From contig JAKFGP010000028.1 of assembly GCA_021502835.1 (NCBI GenBank), positions 62,001-126,000 on the forward strand: 64,000 bases of DNA, read 5' to 3'. Positions 28,601-37,945 of the stretch are shown piece after piece. A program made the position numbers and the translations under genes. The notes under the pieces are model-generated. The model was not told the DNA's origin. It did not search any database and was given only the letters and a program-made list of their open reading frames with translations. Each line of letters starts with the position of its first letter. Position 1 is the stretch's first letter. This stretch comes from Streptomyces thinghirensis (GTDB taxonomy: Bacteria; Actinomycetota; Actinomycetia; Streptomycetales; Streptomycetaceae).

Positions 28601-28760
28601 CGTAGCCCGTAGCCCGTAGCCTTGGCCCCGTAGTCCCGAGCCCAGACACCGCGCCGCGCGCCGGGGCCGGGTCTGCGCCCGCCTGCCGGTCTGGCCTCCT
28701 GGTGCTCCCTGCCGTCCCCGGTGGCGGCCCGGCTGATCCGCCGCTCCCGGCCTGACCCGC

Positions 28761-29120
28761 TGTCCGCCACGGGTTTCGTCGCCCTGTCGCTTTCTGCCCG
28801 GCTTGCTGTCCGCCACGGGTTTCGTCGCCCTGTCGCTTTCTGCCCGGCTTGCTGTCCGCCACGGGTTTCGTCGCCCTGTCGCTTTCTGCCCGGCTTGCTG
28901 TCCGCCACGGGTTTCGTCGCCCTGTCGCTTTCTGCCCGGCTTGCTGTCCGCCACGGGTCTCGTCGCCCTGTCGCTTTCTGCCCGGCTTGCTGTCCGCCAC
29001 GGGTCTCGTCGCCCTGTCGCTCTCCGCCCGGCTTGCTGTCCGCCATGGGTTTCGTCGCCCTGTCGCTTTCTGCCCCGGCTCTCCGCCCGCCACGGGTCCC
29101 GCCGCCCCGTCAGCCACCGG
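28761..29120. repeat. 46-bp minisatellite, seven copies plus a degenerate eighth
   Basis: TGTCCGCCAC begins at 28761 and recurs every 46 bp at 28807, 28853, 28899, 28945, 28991 and 29037 (CCATGG variant). A degenerate unit sits near 29083. Units one to four are almost identical (CACGGGTTTCG, CCTGTCGCTTTCTGCCCGGC); units five and six have CTCG in place of TTCG. A 46-bp unit cannot keep a reading frame, yet all six frames stay open because the unit lacks stops. The gene-free stretch 28422-29227 otherwise shows only the 67-bp repeat and unremarkable GC-rich DNA. Confidence 0.92.
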
Positions 29121-29227
29121 CCTCTCGCCCCCCCACACACACCGCCAACCGATCCGCATGGCCGGCTGACCCGACTGACCCGGACGGGCCCGACGCCCCC
29201 CACATCAGTCCCAGGCGGCCGCCCGAA

Positions 29228-29823
29228 TCACCCACCAGCCCGCAGCCGCCCCTGCGCCGTCATCAGCGCGAAGCCCAGCAGGTTCGGGCCCCGCCACCGC
29301 CCGGGTCCGTCGCCGCCTCGTCGTCCGCGGTCAGACCGATGCCCCACAACCGGTCCACGGGGCTCGCCTCCACCAGCACCCTCTCGCCCGTGTTCAGCAA
29401 GAACGCGCGCAGTGTCGGGGCCGAGGCGAACTCTGTGGACGCTGCCCTCGACGACGATCCGGAACCGCTCGCGCTCCCACACCGTCTCGTCGAAGCCGCG
29501 CACCAGCCGCCCCGTCTTCTTCGCCTCGGCGGGATGATCAGCCGCGAGCACCCGCCGCTCGGCCTCCGCGTCGCCGAAGAGCCGGGCCTTGCCCGCCATC
29601 ATCCAGTGCTCCGCGGTCGCGTACTCCACCCCGGCCACGGTGAACGGCGACGGCCACCACTGGCTCAGACAGCTCGGCCCGATCCGGCCGTCCGGGAGCG
29701 GCCGGTGCCCCCAGAAGCAGAGGTACTTGATCCGCGCGCCCGCCCGGACCCGCCCGATCAGCGACTCCTGCTGTCGATGATCTCCACCGCCCCGGAATCC
29801 CGCGCCCCCGTGATCTTCTCCAT
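29228..29823 (-). CDS. NADAR-family protein (YbiA-like N-glycosidase or ADP-ribosyl hydrolase)
   Basis: ATG 29823 gives MEKITGARDSGAVEIIDS, then (one indel near 29778) VRAGARIKYLCFWGHRPLP, LSQWWPSPFTVAGVEYATAE with the NADAR motif S-x-W-x-P-F and Y-x-x-x-E, HWMMAGKARLFGDAEAERRV, AKKTGRLVRGFDETVWERER, a second indel near 29440, LLNTGERVLVEASPVDRLWG, IGLTADDE and GPNLLGFALM. All sequence hallmarks (the YF-type core, W-x-x-x-R, the D-x-x-W-G-x-G block) are present. NADAR proteins cleave N-glycosidic bonds; some remove ADP-ribose from DNA guanine in phage-defence settings, others act in riboflavin-intermediate clean-up. Which applies here cannot be told. The minisatellite lies just downstream. 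Confidence 0.88.
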
Positions 29824-29897
29824 GCACGCGAGTCTGGCACGCGCCACTGACACTCCGTCCGACCTTTTCCGTGGCGACTCGACACCTGGTCGTAACA

Positions 29898-29933
29898 GAT
29901 TCCGTCGCGTAACCAAATGGCAACAACGGAATC
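29898..29933. promoter_or_regulatory. Candidate operator upstream of the aldehyde dehydrogenase-pot operon
   Basis: Inverted arms GATTCCGT (29898-29905) and ACGGAATC (29926-29933) flank an AT-richer 20-base centre (CGCGTAACCAAATGGCAACA). It lies about 100 bases before the start at 30029, and a second weak CAACA/TGTTG pair overlaps the right arm. The spacing suits a dimer of dimers such as an Lrp-type protein, but the regulator is not identified. Confidence 0.45.
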
Positions 29934-30028
29934 ACTTGTTGGAGGCCTAGTGCTCTGTCAGGATCGGCACTCACATCGAGCCTGAGCCACGCCGGCCCCC
30001 GTCACGGGGGAGACCGAGGAGAGCCGAC

Positions 30029-31563
30029 ATGCACAACCCGGGCAACGCCACCCCGGACCGATTCCCGGCCCAGGACCGCTTCGCGGACGGGGCCCAGTAC
30101 ATCGCGGGCCGTCTGACGAAGGGCACCTCCGGACGTACGCACACGGTCGTCGACCCGGCGACCGGTGAGGACGTCCTCACCTACGAACTCGCCGGTGCCG
30201 ACGACGTCGACGCGGCCGTCGCCGCCGCCCGGGAGGCGTTCCCCGGTTGGGCCGGCGCCACCCCCGGCGAGCGCTCCGACGCCCTGCACCGGTTCGCCGC
30301 CGTGCTCGCCGACCGTGCCGAGGACTTCGCCCGCGCCGAGTCCCTGCAGTGCGGGAAGCCGCTGAAGCTGACCCGTGAGTTCGACGTGCCGGGCACGATC
30401 GACAACGCGGCCTTCTTCGCCGGTGCCGCCCGGCACCTCCAGGGCCAGTCGGCGGGGGAGTACTCCGGCGACCACACCTCGTACGTGCGCCGCGAGCCGA
30501 TCGGCGTCGTCGGGTCCATCGCACCCTGGAACTACCCCCTCCAGATGGCCGCCTGGAAGATCCTCCCGGCGATCGCCGCGGGCAACACCATCGTGCTGAA
30601 GCCCGCCGAGATCACCCCGCTGACCTCCCTGATGTTCGCCCAGGCCGCGACCGAGGCCGGCATCCCGGACGGCGTCATCAACATCGTCACCGGCACGGGG
30701 AGGAGGCGGGCGAGCACCTCGTGGGCCACCCGGACGTCGCCATGACCTCCTTCACCGGCTCCACCGCCGTCGGCAAGCGCGTCGCCGAGGTCGCCACCGC
30801 CACCGTCAAGCGCCTGCACCTGGAGCTGGGCGGCAAGGCGCCCTTCCTCGTATTCGACGACGCCGACCTCGACGCCGCCGTCAACGGCGCGGTCGCGGGG
30901 GCGCTCATCAACACCGGCCAGGACTGCACGGCCGCCACGCGCGCGTACGTGCAGCGGCCCCTGTACGAGGCGTTCGTCGAGAAGACCGCCGCCCTCATGG
31001 ACACCGTCCGGGTCGGTGACCCGTTCGCCCCGGGCACCGACCTCGGACCGCTGGTCAGCCACGTCCAGCGGGACCGCGTCGCCGGCTTCGTCGACCGGGC
31101 TCGCTCCTACGCGCGCGTGGTGACCGGCGGTGAGGCACCGCAGGGCGACCTGAAGGACGGTGCCTACTACCGGCCCACCCTCATCGCCGACACCGCGCAG
31201 GACAGCGAGGTCGTCCAGTCCGAGATCTTCGGGCCGGTCCTGGTCGTCCTGCCCTTCGACACCGACGACGAGGGCATCCGGCTGGCCAACGACACGCCGT
31301 ACGGACTGGCCGCCTCGGCGTGGAGCCGGGACGTGTACCGGGCGAACCGCGCCACCCGCGAGATCAAGGCGGGCTGCGTGTGGATCAACGACCACATCCC
31401 GATCATCAGCGAGATGCCGCACGGCGGATACAAGGCGTCCGGCTTCGGCAAGGACATGTCCGCCTACTCCTTCGAGGAGTACACGCAGGTCGAGCACGTC
31501 ATGTTCGACAACACCGCGGTGGCGGCCAAGGACTGGCACCGCACCGTCTTCGGGGACCGATAG
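30029..31563 (+). CDS. Gamma-aminobutyraldehyde dehydrogenase, polyamine operon
   Basis: ATG 30029 follows GAGGAGAG. The protein shows YIAGRLTKGTSGRTHTVVDP, VGSIAPWNYPLQMAAWKILP (cofactor W-N-Y-P), AAGNTIVLKPAEITPLTS, SFTGSTAVGKRVAEVAT, LHLELGGKAPFLVFDDADLD (general base Glu), ALINTGQDCTAATRAYVQRP (nucleophile Cys), IFGPVLVVLPFD and CVWINDHIPIISEMPHGGYK. These place it in the aminobutyraldehyde/betaine-aldehyde branch, paralogous to the gene at 20736. Only one indel (near 30705). It heads an apparent operon with a binding protein, potABC and an FAD oxidase. Two such enzymes for one pathway may reflect acetylated or glutamylated versus free substrates (inference). Confidence 0.93.
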
Positions 31564-31617
31564 CCACAACGAAGGCCGCCGACCACGGCCGACCCACCCG
31601 AAAGGGCAACCACGCGC

Positions 31618-32866
31618 ATGAGGCAGTACGAGCCCGACCGCCTGTCCCCGGCCCGAGTGGCCGCCATGCGGCGCAGTTTCACCAGCGGCAGGGCCGCCCC
31701 TCACCCGCCGCTCACTACTGCGCGCCTCCGCGGGTGGCGCGCTCGCGGTCGGCGGACTCGGGACGCTGAGCGCCTGCGGCATCCCGGCGGCCGGCAAGAC
31801 CGAGGGCGGTGTCTCCGCCGAGGACCGGTCGAAGGAGGAGAAGGAGGTCTCCTTCTCCAACGGACCGAGTACATGGATGTCGACGACAGCGGCAACCGGC
31901 ATCCGACACTGGACGCGTTCACCAAGCGCACCGGCGTCAAGGTCAAGTACACCGAGGACATCAACGACAACAGCGAGTTCTTCGGCAAGATCCAGCCGCA
32001 GCTCGCCGCGGGCCAGGAGACCGGACGCGACATCATCGTCCTCACCGACTGGCTGGCCGCCCGGCTGATCCGTCCTCGGCTGGGTCCAGAAACTGGACCC
32101 GGCCAACCTGCCGCACGCCTTTGCCAATCTGTCGCCCCAGTTCCGCGACGTCGACTGGGACCCGGGTCGCGCCTATTCCTACCCCTGGCAGGGCATCTCG
32201 ACCGTCATCGCCTACAACAAGAAGGCGCTGGACGGCATCGAGGTCAAGACGGTCTCCGACCTGCTCGACAACCCGAAGCTCAAGGGACGCGTCGGCTTCC
32301 TCACCGAGATGCGCGACACCGTCGGCATGATGCTGCTGGACATGGGCAAGGACCCGGGCCGTTTCTCCGACGACGACTACGACGCGGCGATCGCCCGCCT
32401 CCAGAAGGGCGTCGACCGCGCCAGATACGCCGCTTCCACCGGCAACGACTACACCGCCGACATCACCAAGGGCGACTTCGCGGCCTGTCTGGCCTGGGCC
32501 GGGGACGTCGTCCAGCTCAAGGCGGACAACCCGGACGTCGACTTCGTCATCCCGGACAGCGGGTACATCACGTCGAGCGACAACATGCTGATCCCCAACA
32601 AGGCGCGGCACAAGACGAACGCCGAACGGCTCATGGACTACTACTACGAGCCGGGCCCGGCCGCGCAGCTCGCCGCCTACATCAACTACGTCTGTCCCGT
32701 CGAGGGCGTGAAGGCGGAACTTGCGAAGATCGACGAGGACGCGGCGAACAACCCGCTGATCATTCCCGACAAGGCCATGCAGGCCCAGTCCCGTGCCTTC
32801 CGCTCACTGAGCCCGAAGGAAGAGACGGCCTACGAAGAAAAGTTCGCGAAGCTCACTGGGGCGTGA
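31618..32866 (+). CDS. potD: Polyamine ABC transporter substrate-binding lipoprotein (PotD-like)
   Basis: ATG 31618 opens [20 protein letters not shown], followed (indels near 31700 and 31745) by a twin-arginine/lipoprotein signal [19 protein letters not shown] and LSACG. The mature domain has [20 protein letters not shown] (partly frameshifted near 31862), [76 protein letters not shown] and [20 protein letters not shown]. These are PotD/PotF-type binding determinants. The stop overlaps the GTG start of potA. Its paralogue at 22383 shares the ENDN-E-F-F-G-K and YYY-x-P motifs. Confidence 0.93.
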
Positions 32867-34047
32867 CGACGATGAATACGACGAAGGCTCAGCCAGACGC
32901 GACGGAGCACAGCGGCGACGTCCGCCTCTCCCGGGATCAGCAAGACCTACGGCTCTTCACCGCCGTGCACCCGCTCGACCTGACCGTGCCCCAGGGTTCC
33001 TCCTTCGCCCTGCTCGGCGCCTCCGGCTGCGGCAAGACCACAACCCTGCGCATGATCGCCGGACTGGAGGAGCCCAGTGGGGGCACCGTCCACCTCGGCG
33101 ACCAGGACGTGACCGCCCTCCCGCCGTACAAGCGGCCCGTGAACACGGTCTTCCAGTCCTACGCCCTCTTCCCGCACCTCGACATCTTCGAGAACGTCGC
33201 CTCGGCCTGCGCCGGCGCGGCATCAAGAGCGTGAAGAAGCAGGTCGGGGAGATGCTCGACCTCGTTCAGCTCGGCGAGCAGGCACGCAAGAAGCCGCACC
33301 AGCTCTCCGGCGGCCAGCAGCAGCGCGTCGCGGTCGCCCGCGCCCTGATCAACCACCCCAAGGTGCTGCTCCTCGACGAACCGCTCGGCGCCCTCGACCT
33401 CAAGCTGCGCCGTCAGATGCAGCTGGAGCTCAAGCGCATCCAGACCGAGGTCGGCATCACCTTCGTACACGTCACGCACGACCAGGAGGAGGCCATGACC
33501 ATGGCCGACCAGGTCGCCGTGATGAACGCCGGCCGGGTCGAGCAACTGGGCGCCCCCGCCGACCTGTACGAGAACCCGCAGACCACCTTCGTCGCCAACT
33601 TCCTCGGCACCTCCAACCTCATCGAGGCCGAGGTCGACGCCCGCAGCGGCGGCAGTGACGACGTCGTGGTGAAGGCGGCCGGCGACAAGCTGGTCCTGCC
33701 CGGCGCCCGCTGTTCCGCGCCGGCCCTGGCGGGCGGCAAGGTGCTGGTCGGCGTACGCCCGGAGAAGATCAGCCTCACCCACGCAGACGACGCCGGCTCC
33801 ATCCCCGAGGGCCGCAACCGCATCACCGGCAAGATCAGCAGCACCAGCTTCATCGGCGTCTCCACGCAGTACGTGGTCGACTGCGCGGCCTATCCCGAGT
33901 TCGAGGTGTACGCGCAGAACATCGACCGCGACGCCCCGCCTCGCGCCCGGCGCCGACGTCGTCCTGCACTGGAACCCGGCTCACACCTTCGGTCTGGGCG
34001 CCGACCAGGACATCGACGCGGGCGTCGCCGAGGGCGAGGCCGCCTGA
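32863..34047 (+). CDS. potA: Polyamine ABC transporter ATP-binding protein PotA
   Basis: GTG 32863 overlaps the binding-protein stop (GTGA); ATG 32872 in the same frame is an alternative. The ATPase has Walker [17 protein letters not shown]-loop [18 protein letters not shown], signature [16 protein letters not shown], Walker [17 protein letters not shown] and H-loop [16 protein letters not shown], then the C-terminal TOBE/OB domain of CUT-like PotA proteins ([26 protein letters not shown]). It energises polyamine uptake with PotB and PotC. Frameshifts near 32935, 33205 and 33935. The stop overlaps the potB start. Confidence 0.95.
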
Positions 34048-34975
34048 TGTCCACCCTCACCGAGCGCCACCGCCGCTGTCCCCGACCGCACCGGAGAGGA
34101 AGCCGCCGCGCAAGCGGGGCCGCTGGACGCCGTACTGGCTGCTGCTGCCCGGCATCCTGTGGCTGGTCGTCTTCTTCGCGGCGCCGATGATCTACCAGGC
34201 CTCCACGTCCGTGCAGACGGGCTCCCTGGAGGAGGGCTACAAGGTCACCTGGCACTTCGCCACCTACTGGGACGCGCTGTCCGAGTACTGGCCGCAGTTC
34301 CTGCGCTCGGTCGCCTACGCCGCCTCCGCGACCGTGCTGTGCCTGGTGCTCGGCTATCCGCTCGCCTACCTGATCGCCTTCCGCGCGGGCCGCTGGCGCA
34401 ACCTGATCATGATCCTGGTGATCGCGCCCTTCTTCACCAGCTTCCTGATCCGCACCCTGGCCTGGAAGACGATCCTCGCGGACGGCGGGCCGGTCGTCGG
34501 CGCCCTGAACACGCTGCACGTCCTGGACGTCACCAGCTGGCTCGGCTGGACGGCCGGCGACCGCGTGCTGGCCACCCCTCGCGGTGGTCTGCGGTCTGAC
34601 GTACAACTTCCTGCCCTTCATGATCCTGCCGCTGTACACGTCGCTGGAGCGCATCGACGGTCGGCTGCACGAGGCGGCGGGGGACCTGTACCGCGAGGCC
34701 CTCCACGGTCTTCCGGAAGGTCACCTTCCCGCTGTCGATGCCGGGCGTCGTCTCCGAAACCCTGCTCACCTTCATCCCGGCGACCGGCGACTACGTCAAC
34801 GCGTCCCTGCTGGGTTCCGCCGACACCGGCATGATCGGCAATGTGATCCAGTCCCAGTTCCTGCGGGTGCTGGACTATCCGACGGCGGCGGCGCTCTCCT
34901 TCATTCCTGATGGCCGCGATTCTCGCCATGGTCACTATCTACATTCGCAAGTCCGGGACGGAGGATCTGGTTTAG
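34047..34975 (+). CDS. potB: Polyamine ABC transporter permease PotB
   Basis: ATG 34047 overlaps the potA stop (TGATG). After two N-terminal indels (near 34070 and 34085): [20 protein letters not shown], then [60 protein letters not shown], the EAA loop [12 protein letters not shown]...[12 protein letters not shown], and [20 protein letters not shown]. These are the six-helix permease fold with the conserved inner loop that contacts PotA. Frameshifts near 34577, 34705 and 34905. The stop at 34973-34975 abuts the next start directly. Confidence 0.93.
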
Positions 34976-35794
34976 ATGGCCTTCGTCAACTGGTTCAGGC
35001 GCAATCTGGTCGTGATCGCCGGACTGCTGACGCTCGCTTATTTCCTGCTGCCCAACGTCATCGTCACGGTGTTCTCGTTCAACAAACCGAACGGGCGCTT
35101 CAACTACGAATGGCAGCAGTTCTCCACGGACGCCTGGAAGGACCCGTGCGGTGTCGCCGGGCTGTGCGGCTCCCTGTCGCTGAGCCTCCAGATCGCCTTC
35201 TGGGCGACGCTCGGCGCCACCGCTCTCGGCACGGCGATCGCCTTCGCGCTGGTCCGCGCTACCGCTTCCGGGCACGCGGCGCGATCAACTCGCTGATCTT
35301 CCTGCCGATGGCGATGCCCGAGGTCGTGATGGCCGCCTCGCTGCTCACCCTGTTCCTCAACATGGGCGCTCAGCTGGGCTTCTGGACGATCCTGATCGCC
35401 CACATCATGTTCTGCCTCAGCTTCGTCGTGACGGCCGTCAAGGCGCGCGTGATGTCGATGGACCCGAGGCTGGAGCAGGCGGCGCAGGACCTGTACGCCG
35501 GTCCCTTCCAGACCTTCGTCCGGGTCACGCTCCCCATCGCCGCCCCCGGCATCGCCGCCGGCGCGCTGCTCGCCTTCGCGCTCTCCTTCGACGATTTCAT
35601 CATCACGAACTTCAACGCGGGTTCCACCGTCACGTTCCCCCATGTTCGTCTGGGGATCGGCCCAGCGCGGAACGCCCGTTCAGATCAACGTCGTCGGTAC
35701 GGCCATGTTCGTCATCGCCGTACTGTTCGTTCTGGCCTCCATGGTCATCGGCAACCGCCGAAATCGCCGCAAGGCAAACGCACCAGTGCAGTAG
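34976..35794 (+). CDS. potC: Polyamine ABC transporter permease PotC
   Basis: ATG 34976 follows the potB stop with no gap. MAFVNWFRRNLVVIAGLLTL starts helix 1, then LLPNVIVTVFSFNKPNGRFN (the PotC F-N-x-x-x family motif), SLSLSLQIAFWATLGATALG, INSLIFLPMAMPEVVMAASL, IAHIMFCLSFVVTAVKARVM, the EAA loop LEQAAQDLYAGPFQTFVRVT, and a final LLAFALSFDDFIITNFNAGS, a highly conserved PotC segment. Frameshifts near 35260 and 35645. Pairs with PotB to form the translocation channel. Confidence 0.94.
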
Positions 35795-35817
35795 TACATC
35801 AGTAGGGAGTTGAAATC

Positions 35818-37250
35818 ATGGCCCCGAGTGCCATGAGCCGCAGCAACGACTGGACGAAATCCCTTTCCGACGCCCAGCCGGTCGCGTACTGGCTGGACGA
35901 CCCCGGCCGCCCTCGCCCGCAGCCCGCCCTGACCGGCGCCGACACCTGCGACCTGCTGGTCGTCGGCGGCGGCTACAGCTGGACTGTGGACCGCCCTGAT
36001 CGCCAAGGAGCGCGACCCGGGGCGGGACGTGGTGCTGCTGGAGGGCCGCGAGGTGGGCTGGGCCGCCTCCGGCCGCAACGGCGGGTTCTGCGCCGCCTCC
36101 CTCACCCACGGCCTGTCCAACGGCCTTCACCCGCTGGCCGGACGAGATCCACCGGCTGGAGGAGCTGGGCGCCCGCAACCTCGACGAGATCGAGGCGGCG
36201 GTCGCCCGCCACTCCCTCGACTGCGACTTCGAACGCACCGGCGGGATCGACGTCGCGACCGAGGAGTACCAGGCCCGGGAGCTGAAGGACTGGTACGAGG
36301 AGATCCGCGCCAGGGCCCCGCCGACGGCGTCGAGTACCCTGGACGCCGAGGCCGTACGGGAACAGGTCGACTCCCCGACCTTCCGCGCGGGCCTGTTCGA
36401 CCGCCGCGGCGTGGCCATGGTCAACCCCGCCAAGCTCGCCTGGGGCCTCAAGCGCGCCTGCCTCGACCCTCGGCGTCCGCGTCCACGAGAACACCCCGGC
36501 GCTCACCCTGAAGCCGTACGGCGCCGGCGCGGCCGTACGCACCCCGTACGGCGGCGTCCGCGCCCGCACGGTCGCGCTCGGCACCAACATCTTCCCGAAC
36601 CTGGTCAGGCGGGTGCGCTCGTACACCGTCCCGGTCTACGACTACGCCCTGATGACCGAGCCGCTCACCGACGCGCAGCTCGCGTCGATCGGCTGGCAGA
36701 ACCGGCAGGGCCTCGGGGACAGCGCCAACCAGTTCCACTACTTCCGGCTGTCCTCCGACAACCGGATCCTGTGGGGCGGCTACGACGCGATCTACCCGTA
36801 CGGCGGCCGGGTGCGCGCCGAGTACGACGACCGCCCGGAGACCTACGCCAAGCTCGCCGGGCACTTCTTCACCTGCTTCCCGCAACTGGAGGGCGTCCGC
36901 TTCACGCACGCCTGGGGCGGCGCGATCGACACCTGCTCGCGCTTCTCGGCGTTCTTCGGCACCGCGCACCAGGGCAAGGTGGCGTACGCGGCCGGGGTAC
37001 ACCGGCCTCGGTGTGGGCGCCACCCGGTTCGGCGCCGAGGTGATGCTCGACCTGCTGTCGGGCGGAGCGCACCGAGCGCACCGAACTGGAGATGGTCCTC
37101 AGGAAGCCGTTGCCGTTCCCGCCCGGCCCTTCGCCTGGACCGGCATCGCGCTCACCAAGTGGTCGCTGGCCCGCGCGGACGCGCACGGCCGGCCGGCGCA
37201 ACCTGTGGCTGCGGACCATGGACGAGCTGGGGCTCGGCTTCGACAGTTGA
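35818..37250 (+). CDS. FAD-dependent amine oxidase (gamma-glutamylputrescine oxidase-like, PuuB family)
   Basis: ATG 35818 starts 24 bases after potC with a GAGTTGAAATC leader. The Rossmann FAD site is CDLLVVGGGYSG (indel near 35975), followed by VVLLEGREVGWAASGRNGGF, the DadA/PuuB fingerprint, and VMVNPAKLAWGLK-type and ARTVALGTNIFPNL segments. The substrate region has VPVYDYALMTEPLTDAQLAS, FHYFRLSSDNRILWGGYDAI, FPQLEGVRFTHAWGGAIDTC and a C-terminal GLGVGATRFGAEV. It would oxidise putrescine or its gamma-glutamyl or acetyl derivative, giving an aminoaldehyde for the two dehydrogenases. Frameshifts near 36135, 36315, 36468, 37010, 37070, 37120 and 37195. Operon mate of potABC. Confidence 0.9.
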
Positions 37251-37344
37251 GCCGCGTACCGTCGCGCGGGCGTGTGACCCGGTCACCCCAACGAGGCGCC
37301 GCGTGAACCGCGTAATGCCTGCCGGGAGACCTCCCTCTCCCCTC

Positions 37345-37859
37345 GTGACGCACCCCGCGTCCACGAGTGAGAGGAGAGGTCTTCCACCTGGTGCGAAGAC
37401 GGCGGTCGCGTGGCTGGCATCCGTCGCACCGGATCGGAGTCCTGCCGGCGCGGAATGGGAGCGCAACCCTGGGAGTCGCGCTGCTGCCCGCCGGCAAGGC
37501 CTGGGACGTGCTCATCCTGCCGGGCAGGCTCGGCTGTCCGACCCCTCGACGTGCTCTTCCGCGTCCTGGACCAACCCGGCCCGGTGCTCGCCGACTTCGG
37601 GACGGCGCGCACGGGCTTCCTCGTGCCGGCCGGCGCGGCGTCCCGCTGGCTTGGCACCGGGATCCGCACGGCGGGGCTCGGTACCTCGATCGTGGTGCCG
37701 TACCCGGCGGCTCCGGCGTACCCGGCGCGCCGGTCGTCCGGCGGAGTCCGCTGGCTGATCCCGCCGGACGGGACCGGCACCCTCACCGATCCGTCGCTCC
37801 TCGAACTGGCCATGCACGAGGCGGCGGCGACTCTGGCGGTGGAGGGCGGCGGCGGGTGA
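37345..37859 (+). CDS. Hypothetical protein (about 170 residues)
   Basis: GTG 37345 starts a leader THPASTSERRGLPPGAKTAV. With two indels (near 37470 and 37545) the protein reads VALLPAGKAWDVLILPGRLG, TLDVLFRVLDQPGPVLADFG, TARTGFLVPAGAASRWLGTG, TAGLGTSIVVPYPA and VRWLIPPDGTGTLTDPSLLE, ending in an alanine-rich helix. The repeated D-V-L-I-L and G-x-G-x-x-I-V-V-P pieces suggest a small alpha/beta domain. Similar proteins occur in many Streptomyces genomes as hypothetical proteins (recall), some described as resembling the N-terminal bifunctional primase/polymerase domain; I cannot confirm that here. It stands alone between the amine oxidase and chitinase genes. Confidence 0.6.
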
Positions 37860-37871
37860 GTGCGCGAGGGG

Positions 37872-37899
37872 TTGACAACGGAATTGGTCTGGACCAAGT
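37872..37899 (+). promoter_or_regulatory. Promoter with DasR-responsive (dre-like) operator for the chitinase gene
   Basis: TTGACA (37872-37877) is a good -35 element, followed at 37882-37898 by AATTGGTCTGGACCAAG. The palindromic GGTCTGGACC core matches the dre consensus (TGGTCTAGACCA type) by which DasR represses chitin and N-acetylglucosamine genes in Streptomyces. The operator would overlap the spacer and -10 region, a position suited to repression. The chitinase GTG lies 47 bases downstream. Confidence 0.72.
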
Positions 37900-37945
37900 T
37901 GGGCGCGCTCCACCCTCCTCATCTCCCCCATGTCCGGAGGCACTT

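Noticed and set aside
28721..29950. A 409-codon open frame with repeated LSARLAVRHG-type motifs across the minisatellite
   Set aside because: The repeat unit is 46 bp, so the same peptide appears in rotating frames and on both strands; openness results from the lack of stop codons in the unit, and the opposite strand carries the NADAR gene.
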